In this document: positions 9,261-17,500 of the stretch, piece by piece
Layout: every line of letters begins with the position of its first letter
Numbering within the stretch: position 1 is the first letter of the stretch
Assembly: GCA_002431805.1 (NCBI GenBank)
Contig: DJEE01000122.1
Span: 1-36,001 of the forward strand
Source of the DNA: Eggerthellaceae bacterium UBA5906
GTDB lineage: Bacteria > Actinomycetota > Coriobacteriia > Coriobacteriales > Eggerthellaceae
Direction: 5' to 3'
DNA length: 36,001 nucleotides
Notes under the pieces: generated by a model
Databases searched by the model: none
What the model was told of the DNA's origin: nothing
Seen by the model: only the letters and a program-made list of their open reading frames with translations
Translations under genes and position numbers: made by a program

Positions 9261-9518
9261 CCAATATGTCGGCAAATTGACGGTTTTTCGGCAACATGTT
9301 GAGATGTTGGAACGTTTTCCGGCAGAACTGCGACATGTTGGAAAGAACGGCACGTGAAACGCGTCTGAGCACGAAAGGAAACAGCGAGCGAAATTTCACC
9401 AGCTTTCTGACCTGGGATTTTGCAAATGGGGAATTTCATGAGACGCGCCAGGCAAGAATCTTCGTTCCAACATGTTGCAGAATTGCCGAAAAACCGACAT
9501 TTCTGCAACATGTTGGAA
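9261..9518. repeat. Cluster of AACATGTT palindromes including a perfect 18-bp inverted repeat
   Basis: TTCCAACATGTTGCAGAA (9465-9482) and its exact reverse complement (9501-9518) flank an 18-base spacer. A degenerate related block lies at about 9261-9343, with AACATGTT at 9293-9300 and ATGTTGGAA at 9304-9312 and 9335-9343. TGCCGaAAA-type words recur in opposite orientation in the two blocks. It looks like two inverted copies of one repeat unit, either a dispersed element or a multi-site operator. Confidence 0.7.
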
Positions 9519-9559
9519 TGGGCGCAACGTAAATGCAAGCAACAACGAAAGGAAGCGTT

Positions 9560-10402
9560 ATGGGAATCGAGATGCCGGTACCCGCTAAGCCGGAAAGCGT
9601 TGACCCGCAGGTTTGGGAGCAGATGCTTTCCGCCACGCCGCAACAGGCGCGTCATCTAATCCGCGAAGGCAAGTACGCCGCGCCCACCAGCGGCTTGTGC
9701 CCGGGCTACGCGCAGGCAAACCTGATCATCCTGCCGCGTGAGCAGGCGTACGACTTCCTGCTGTTCGCGCAGCGCAACCCCAAGCCCTGCCCCATCCTTG
9801 AAGTCACGGAAGTGGGCCAGCGCCTGACGCACATTTGCGCGAAGGACTGCGACGTTGCCACCGACTTCCCCGGCTACCGCATTTACAAGGACGGCCAGCT
9901 GGTAGACGAGGTCACCGACGTGGTGGACTATTGGCGCGACGACCTGGTGGCGTTCATCATTGGCTGCTCGTTTAGCTTTGAAAGCGAGCTGATTGAGGCC
10001 GGCATTGAAATGCGCCACAACACGCAGGGCCGCAACGTTTCCATGTACATCACGAACATCGCGTGCGAACCGGCCGGCTCCATGAGCGGCAACATGGTGG
10101 TAAGCATGCGTCCTATCCCCTACAGCCAAGTGGTGAAAGCGGTGCAGATTTCCGGTGCCATCCCGAAGGTGCACGGCGCGCCTGTGCACATTGGCGACCC
10201 GTCCGTCATCGGCATCGAAGACATCAGCAAGCCCGATTTCGGCGACCCGGTGGACATCAAGCCTGGTGAAGTGCCGGTATTCTGGGCATGCGGCGTTACC
10301 CCGCAGTCCATTGTCATGAACAGCAAGCCGCCGTTTGCCATCACACACGCCCCCGGCCACATGCTGATTACCGACACCAAGAATGTCAAGTTGAAAGGGT
10401 GA
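9560..10402 (+). CDS. DUF1445 / UPF0317 (YcsI-type) putative hydro-lyase
   Basis: 280 residues, usual for the family, with recognisable conserved stretches: [27 protein letters not shown] near 46-56, [13 protein letters not shown], and [13 protein letters not shown]. The biochemical activity of bacterial members is not established; the mammalian D-glutamate cyclase, which makes 5-oxo-D-proline, contains a domain of this family, and YcsI sits beside pxpA/kipIA in Bacillus subtilis. A role in making, racemising or funnelling 5-oxoproline-like substrates into the pxp pathway is therefore plausible but inferred. ATG at 9560 was preferred over 9533 because AAGGAA is placed seven bases before it. 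Hairpins separate it from its neighbours on both sides. Confidence 0.88.
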   Translation: MGIEMPVPAKPESVDPQVWEQMLSATPQQARHLIREGKYAAPTSGLCPGYAQANLIILPREQAYDFLLFAQRNPKPCPILEVTEVGQRLTHICAKDCDVATDFPGYRIYKDGQLVDEVTDVVDYWRDDLVAFIIGCSFSFESELIEAGIEMRHNTQGRNVSMYITNIACEPAGSMSGNMVVSMRPIPYSQVVKAVQISGAIPKVHGAPVHIGDPSVIGIEDISKPDFGDPVDIKPGEVPVFWACGVTPQSIVMNSKPPFAITHAPGHMLITDTKNVKLKG

Positions 10403-10404
10403 TG

Positions 10405-10430
10405 TTTCGTTTGCCTAACGGCAAACGAAA
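10405..10430. other. Perfect 11-bp hairpin right after the DUF1445 gene
   Basis: TTTCGTTTGCC (10405-10415) and GGCAAACGAAA (10420-10430) pair around a TAAC loop, starting two bases after the stop codon. There is no following T run, so it resembles an mRNA-stabilising or weak terminator hairpin. Confidence 0.65.
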
Positions 10431-10444
10431 TTACTCGATGCTGC

Positions 10445-10544
10445 GTGGGGCTGTGGCACGCCGCCTTCGCATTCAGCTGCGCGGGCATGGCCCAAAGGCC
10501 AATGCCCGCTTGCTTCAAGCGAATTCGACGCACCACAGCCCCAC
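10445..10544. repeat. Nested inverted repeat (100 bp) between the DUF1445 gene and pxpA
   Basis: Outer arms GTGGGGCTGTGG (10445-10456) and CCACAGCCCCAC (10533-10544) enclose inner arms GCGGGCAT (10481-10488) and ATGCCCGC (10502-10509) with a central GGCC-CAAA-GGCC. The structure can form one long interrupted stem. No gene overlaps it convincingly. Confidence 0.7.
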
Positions 10545-10571
10545 TCGCTGACTTTATCGGACCTGGGAAAA

Positions 10572-10597
10572 TGGGACGGTACCCGACCCCTGTCCCA
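10572..10597. repeat. Short GGGACGG-type palindrome before pxpA
   Basis: TGGGAC (10572-10577) and GTCCCA (10592-10597) surround GGTACCCGACCCCT. The word GGGACGG is shared with the larger palindrome at 4342-4431. It ends about 28 bp before the pxpA start. It may belong to the same dispersed repeat class. Confidence 0.5.
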
Positions 10598-10625
10598 CCC
10601 TGAAAGGGTAACGAGAGGACCTGAT

Positions 10626-11381
10626 ATGGCACATATTGACCTTAACTCCGACCTGGGAGAAAGCTTTGGGCGATACACGCTGGGGCTTGATAGCCAGGTT
10701 ATCCCGCTGGTTTCTAGCGTGAACGTGGCGTGCGGCATGCACGCCGGCGACCCGGTGGTTATGCGCAAAACGGTGAAGCTTGCCGCCGAGGCGGGCGTGG
10801 CAATTGGCGCGCACCCGGGCTACCCCGACCTGCAGGGTTTCGGCCGCCGCGACATGGCGCTTTCGCCCGACGAGGCGTACGCGTACATGGTGTACCAGAT
10901 TGGCGCGCTGCAGGCGTTTTGCCGCGCCGCGGGCACGCACCTGCATCACGTGAAGCCGCACGGCCAGCTGTATAACCGCGCCGCCGTTGACCCAGCTCTG
11001 GCCGAAGCGCTGGCGCAAGCCGTGTACGATGCCGACGCTAAGCTGGTGTTGGTGGGCTTGGCAAATGGCGAACTTGTTCGCGCTGGTCAAAAGGTTGGTT
11101 TGCGCACCGCTCAGGAGTTCTTCGCCGACCGAAATTACACCGACGAAGGCCTGCTAGTGTCCCGCAAGCTGGACAACGCCGTTATCACCGACGAAGATTT
11201 TGCCGTTGCCCGCGTGGTGCGCGCCGTGCAGCAAGGTACCATCGAAGCTGCATCCGGTAAAACCATCGCCGTGCAGGCCGACACCGTGTGCGTGCACGGC
11301 GACAACGCCCACGCGCTCGAGTTTGCCGGCAAGATTCGCACCGCATTGGAAAAGGCAGGCATCAAGGTTAAGCCGGTCTAG
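10626..11381 (+). CDS. pxpA: 5-oxoprolinase subunit PxpA (LamB/YcsF family)
   Basis: 251 residues, the standard length. It opens with the family signature DLNSDLGESFG and continues with VNVACGMHAGDP, IGAHPGYPDLQGFGRR, HVKPHGQLYN, and near the C-terminus VCVHGDN, all well conserved. PxpA combines with PxpB and PxpC to convert 5-oxoproline to glutamate with ATP, recycling a damage product formed from glutamine and glutamate. It is the last gene of the operon and is followed by a strong terminator. The ATG is preceded by GAGAGGA. Separation of pxpA from pxpBC by accBC and DUF1445 is an unusual order compared with the compact pxpBCA arrangement. Confidence 0.95.
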   Translation: MAHIDLNSDLGESFGRYTLGLDSQVIPLVSSVNVACGMHAGDPVVMRKTVKLAAEAGVAIGAHPGYPDLQGFGRRDMALSPDEAYAYMVYQIGALQAFCRAAGTHLHHVKPHGQLYNRAAVDPALAEALAQAVYDADAKLVLVGLANGELVRAGQKVGLRTAQEFFADRNYTDEGLLVSRKLDNAVITDEDFAVARVVRAVQQGTIEAASGKTIAVQADTVCVHGDNAHALEFAGKIRTALEKAGIKVKPV

Positions 11382-11398
11382 CCGGGACCAACCAGCGG

Positions 11399-11432
11399 AA
11401 GGGGCTGAGCGTATTGCTCAGCCCCTTCTTTT
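11399..11432 (+). terminator. Rho-independent terminator of the pxp operon
   Basis: A perfect 12-bp stem AAGGGGCTGAGC / GCTCAGCCCCTT (11399-11410 and 11416-11427) with a GTATT loop is followed by CTTTTTG, 17 bp after the pxpA stop. It lies between convergent genes and may also stop the adhesin transcript. Confidence 0.92.
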
Positions 11433-11502
11433 TGCCCGCTTGGCCGCTTTGGGTTGCGGCGTGGGGCTTATTCTTGCAGCCGTCCTCCAAGCAGCTGCCG
11501 AA

Positions 11503-14500
11503 TTATCGATGGTGCTCGCGACGGTGAATCACGCACAAAGCCACCATTGCCGCCACGCCCGCCATCGCCACCGCCGCAAGCGGCACCAGCAGCAGCAACT
11601 TGCTATCGCCCGTTTGCGTCAGAGCCTTGGCTGCCGGCTGCGGGCTTTGTCCAGGCTGCACGCTTGGAGCGGCAGGATCGGCTGGCTGCTCAGGCACCGG
11701 CGGCGCAACGTACTCGTTCGTGAACGTGAGCGCCTCGTCACCGCTGGCCATCGCTGCAACCAAGTGCCCTTGCAGGTCATCGGCAACCGTTATGGTCACG
11801 CGATACGTGCGCTTGTCATACGTCACGTTCGCTTGCGCGTCATTGAGCTCCGACAGCGTGTACTCGTAGGTGCCCGGCTGCGTGAAGCGCAGTTTCGGGA
11901 ACGTCACCGTGCCATCGGCAGCGTTTTTCGCCTGCACAACCGTGCCGTCGTGCGCCGTCAACAGGAACGTGAACTGGCCGTCTGCCAGGTCTTTCCCCAG
12001 CAGCGTTTTCGATGCGCCCACCGTCACGTATGCATCGGCCGGGCTGTACGCATTAGCAAACGCTACGCTAAGCCCGTTGTCAAACCGGTGCGTCACGCCG
12101 AGCGTACCGTTACCGTTGTCCGCCACCGTAGCAGTTACGGCAAACGTTGCGCCGTCATACGTCACGCCCCGTGCCTTAGTTCCGCCGCCAACCTCGCGCA
12201 GCGTGTACTGGTGCGTACCGGGCTCCGTGTACGTGATGGCACTCAACGCCACGTTACCGTTAGCGTCGTTAACACCTGTTGCCACAACCTGATCGCCCTC
12301 CAGCAGCTCGAACGAAAATTCGCCTGCAACCATATCGCGGCCGGTCAGCGTCTTGTTCACACCCAGCTGATCCGTCACGCTTGAAGCAACCGGCTCCACC
12401 GAATAGGTGTTGGTGAACGCGAACGCCGGGTCCTTGGCGTCGCCTACGCGCTCAACCGCCAACTTGCCACTGCCGTCATCGGTGACCTTGAAGCTGACCG
12501 TTTTCGTAGCCGCCGCATCGTTGATCACACCGGGCACCGAACCCGTTTCCGTCACCTTGTAGGTGAACGTATGCGAACGGGGCTCAGCAGGGTTCAGCAC
12601 TGGAGCAGCCGCTTGCGCCGCCGGTTCATTAGCCGTCTGCGTGGAGACATCGGCATCCTGCTGGCCGGCAACCACATCGTCCAATGTAGCCGCTACAGCA
12701 CCGCCACCCTGCCCGGCTGCAGAATCCGCATCCGCCGCTTCAGCAATATCGCCAGCCGCTTCACCTGCGGAAACCGCCGTGTCTTCATCGCCGCTGTCCT
12801 TCTCACCTGCGGAAACCGGCGCAATCTCTTTGTCAGTTTCCCCAGCTTGCTTCTGGGTATCCCCGAGCGCGCGGTTCAGGTCGTCCAGCGTGAACGTGAT
12901 GGAGCCGAAGTCCACGCTGCCGTCGGCCGCGTTCGTCGCGCTTGTGCGCTCGGGCATCGGCGCCGCGGGGTCTTCGGAAGAAACTGCAAACGTGAACTTG
13001 CCCGTAATGTCAGCAGGCTTCAAACCAGGCTGCGCTGCCAACACCTTCACGCCGGTAAGGTCAACTTCCACCGGGCCGCTCGTGGAGTACTCGTTCTCGA
13101 ACGTCGGACCCACACCCGTGTTCGCCGTTGCCGTTAGCGTACCGTCGCCGTTGTCAACCACCATTACCGTGAACGGAATCGGCTGAGTCTTCGCGGTAAT
13201 GCCGATCATGCTCAAGCCGTCGGCTTTTTCGTACGCCAGGTACTGCACAGACCACGCAGGCTTGCCGCCCGCATCGCTCTTCACGGCCTTCCCGCTTGCT
13301 ACCAGGTCAGCAAGCATATTCGTGTCGTAACGCAGCTCGCCGAACGTCACCGTGCCGTCGGCCGCGTTCACCGCCTGCAGCACATCGCCGCCTACCGCGT
13401 ACTCCACGGCAAACGCGAACTCGCCAGCGCCTAGCGGACGCCCCGTCAAAGCCTTCGTTGCATTCACGGAAGCAGCCGCGCCGCCGGGCACATCAGTGGA
13501 AGCAGCGTACGAATTCGCAAACGGAACCACCGCACGCTTTCCCCCAGCCGCGCCTGCGTCCGTATAGGTGAACTCCTGCGTACCTTCCGGCCCGCCTGTC
13601 ACCACCGTGGTGGCCGTAAGCGCCGCAGCGGCCGGATTGTCCGCTACGGTTATCGTGACCGTGCGCACCGCCTTGTCATACGTGTAGCCGTTGCCGCTTT
13701 CTCCCAGTTCAGCCACGGTATAGGTGTACGTTTTGCCCGCATCCTTTTGCGTGAACGTCACCGCACCGTCAACCACCGACTTCGCAACTTGCACGCCGTC
13801 GGCCGCGGCAGGCATGGCCACTTCCTTACCCGCAAGCGGCAGACCCAGCGCCTGCGCCGATGCCTCATCAGCAGGCGTCACGCTTATGACAAACTGCCCT
13901 TCCGCCATATCGCGACCAGTCAGCGTTTTAGCAACGCTCAGCCCACCCGCTGCCGAATAGCTCAGCGACGCCTCATAGCGGTTCACGAACACGCCGTCTT
14001 CGATTGCTGCCGACGCCTTCAGCTTGCCAGTGCCGTCGTCGGTTACGGTTACCTTGATGACGGCCTTGTTGCTGGCGTAGTCGATGCCGGGAATGCTGCC
14101 GCAAGTCTCCGCCACTTCGTATTCAAAGGTCTTCGAACGCTGAGACGCACCCAGCATATCGGCGGTGAACGTGATGGCGCCGAAGCCGAAACCTTCGGCG
14201 TTTGCCCTCGTCACCGTAGTGGCGGTTACGACGTTGCCGCTAGCGTCCTTTGGCATAGGCGCGCCTTCGGTAAGCGCCTTCAGCGTGAATTCGAAGCTAT
14301 CTGAGTCAATCCAATCGCGGCCCTCAAGCACCTTTTTCAGCTGCGCTTGCGCGGTGTCGAACGCCACATTGCTTGCGCAGTATTTGTTCGCGAAAGAAAC
14401 CAGATTAGTGCTCCGGCCGTCCACCGTAACCGCTGCATCCAGCTTGCCTTTGCCGTTGTCGGCGACGGCAATCTTCACCGTATGGCGTGCGCCATCGTAG

Positions 14501-17500
14501 TACATGCCGGTTTCGGCAACGTGCCAAAGCCCGGTTTCCGCGTCGAGCACCGCACCCTCGGGGACTACCTCGCGAACCGTAAACTCGTAGGTTTTACCGT
14601 TATCCTCCGTGGTGAAGGTGCGGCCTGCCAGCTTGGTCATCACATCGGCCACGCCGTCAGCACGGTTGTTTTCGTTGGTGAAGCTCTTGTCCGCATCGGT
14701 AAGCAGGGCCGCAGACGCCTCGTCCGCACCTTCGATGGCAAACCCGAACTCGCCCGCCTTCATTGCGCGACCGTTCAGCGTCTTGGAAGCATCGATGCCG
14801 GCAAACGTGGTTGAGCTGCTATACCGGTTCGCAAACGCCATGCCGCTTTCGGGATAGGCCACCTTCGCCTTAAGCGAGCCGCTGTGGTCATCGGTCACGA
14901 TAACCGTTACCGTTTTCACGCCGCGGTCAAACGTCATGCCGTTCGCGCCATCCTCGGGCAGCGCCGCGCCGTTCCATTGGGATTCGCGCACGTTAAAGGC
15001 GTACGTGCCCGGCTTGGCAAAAGCGATGTTGCCGAACGCAAAGCCCTTCGCTTCGCCGTTCTTGGCATCTGCCACGGTAGCCGCATCGGGCAACGTGACC
15101 GCGCCAGCCGCAATCGCATCTTGCGTAGCCTTATCCGCCGCCGAAAGGGCGAACCCGAACGATTCGCCGTCCGTCATATCGCGCCCGGTCAGCGCCTTGC
15201 TGCCCTCGACAACCGCCGTTGCAGGCGCAGGATTGTACACGTTGCTGAACGAGAACAGAGCGCCCTGCTGCTCCACGCCGTCCTTTTCGTAGGTTACGTT
15301 CAGCTCCAACGTATCGTCCACGCTTTTGATGGTCACATAGGCCGTCCATACCGAGGGGTCGTATTGCATGCCATTATGCTGGTAATCGGACGCAGCCAAC
15401 GCATCCTTCACCGCCACCCACTTACCGCTAGGATTCTTAACAACCTCCATCAGCTTGTACGTGTATGTTTTCTCGGTCTTGCCCTGGAGGTCAATGAAGC
15501 CGTACGTTGCCTGTGGGAACGTAACGCCGCCACTTGCCTCTACCGAGGTCACCACGCCGCGCCATTGGCTGCCACCCAGCTCAGGCATAGCCCCAGCACC
15601 CTCCGGCAACGGCGCTTCCGCATCGTCCGAACAGACAGCCACATGGAACATGTCAGCCTTTAGGGGGTTCGCGCCCGTTGAATCGGTATAGGTTTTCTGG
15701 CCGATCGGGGCCCACATTTCAGTTTCGGTGTTGTACGCGTTCGTGAACGTTGCCACCTGGACAGCCTGATCCACCTGCACGCCAGCATCGTTCTTCAGCT
15801 GCTTCATTGAGCTTTCAATCGTCAATACGCCATTATGCTCTTTGTCCGCCACCGTCACGACAACCTGATACAGAGCACCGGATGCGCTTACCCCTGGCAG
15901 AACCATGCTGTCAGCTGCGCTTTCATGAATCTCGTAGACGTACGTACCAGGCTGGGTGTAGGTGATGTTGCCAAAGCTGAACCCTACCGGCGTACCGTCT
16001 GACGTGCCTTCAGGTTGTACGAGCTCGATGCGCGCTACGCCACCAACGGCACCTTCAGGCATCGGAGCTTCAACGGATGTGTTCGCATCTTTCAGCAGGA
16101 ACGTGAATTCGTCGGACGCTTGCCAATCGCGCCCCGTCAAGATTTTCTCACCCGCAAGCGCCGTTTCGCCGTTAAGCGTCCCTGTTGCGGCATACGCGTT
16201 CACGACCTTTGCTTCAGAAGTTTCACCTGCGGAAGCAGTGCCTTCAAGACCGGCTGCTTCCACCTGCGTGAAGCCATCGCGCTGCGCTTCGGAAACTTTG
16301 TAGGCGGAACCGGCAGCAAGACCGTGCACATACAGCGTTTCGCCGGGCTTTAGCGACTGCGTAGCCTGACCGTTGGCGTCAAAAGCCATGTCAAACGCAG
16401 CGGCAACCGTTTCACCTGCGGTATTCTTCACTTCCGCCTTCAGCGTGCTGTTCGCAGCAGCCGGTACGGAAACGGTGAACTCAAAGGCCTCGTCGGCAAA
16501 GTCGGACGCGCTATAACCAGCAGGCACCTGTAGCTGCTTCGTTACCGCCAACGCGCCAGGCAGTTCAACCGACAGCTTGCCGTTGTTGCCCAGGAAGGTG
16601 TTCACCTGCTCGCCTGCCCATTTGGGGTTGATGAAGGTGCTGGCCGTTTGCGTGTTGTTGGCGCTCGCCCCAGACGTATCCTTGCCCTTCGCCGTGCTCA
16701 ACTCGTTGATGTACGTCATGCGCGGCGTGCCCGCCTTAAAGTACGCCTTGCCGTTGTCGGAAGAAATGTAACCGCCGATGTTCTCAACAACGCCGCTATC
16801 GAAGCTCACCGTCTTGGTCTTCTGCGTTGCCTTGCCGCCATCAATGTCGTACCAGGTGCGCTGGTAATAATACGTTTTGCCCTGCTCAAGCGGCGCATTT
16901 GCGCGCTGCGTGCATGCTTCATCCTGAAAGATGGGGGTATCCTCGGTTATGTAGTAGTAGCTGTTACCCTTTGAAGGCGTGAAATTCGCAACCACATCGC
17001 CGTCCGCGCCGCCGCTCCACTTGTTAGCCAGGAAGCTCACCGTGCCGTCGCTGGAATTGCCTGTGATATACGCCGCCAGCTCGCTACCAGGGTTTGCCAG
17101 CTCTTCGGCTGCCCCAGCCTTCAAGCTCGACCCGTAAAACACACGGATAGGGAACGTAAGGGAAACGCTGCCGGTGCCGTCTTCGTTAACTTCGAAGTGA
17201 CGCAGCGGGATAAGAGCCCCAGGGATTTTCACTTCCACCAGGTCGCCCGTTTGCAGGTCTTCCGAATGCGTCACCGTAATGTCGATAGAATTCAAGTTGC
17301 CACTGGGGTACAGCACGTTCCCGGCTTCGCCCGTGAAGGTATACGTATCCACCAGGCCTTTCGTCGTTTTCACCGGGTTGTCGAACACCTGGTTCGCAAA
17401 CACGATTGTCGTGAAGCCGTCTACCTGCATATAGTCGCCCAGCTGATCGGTGAACGTGATGAAGCCGGATTCGTCCTCGTAGCCCTCACGGGTATCGGTC

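Larger units (their letters stand above)
9223..9559. other. Gene-free interval inside the pxp operon carrying hairpin and palindromic repeats
   Basis: 337 bp without a convincing gene. It holds the hairpin directly after accC (9229-9257), an AACATGTT-rich repeat block (9261-9343) and a perfect 18-bp inverted repeat (9465-9518). The frames through it consist of translated repeats only. The downstream gene has its own ribosome binding site; a promoter inside the interval could not be assigned. Confidence 0.7.

Noticed and set aside
9353..9366. CACGTGAAAC resembling half of a parS site
   Set aside because: Only one half matches TGTTTCACGTGAAACA; the left half does not, so it is not called a parS site.
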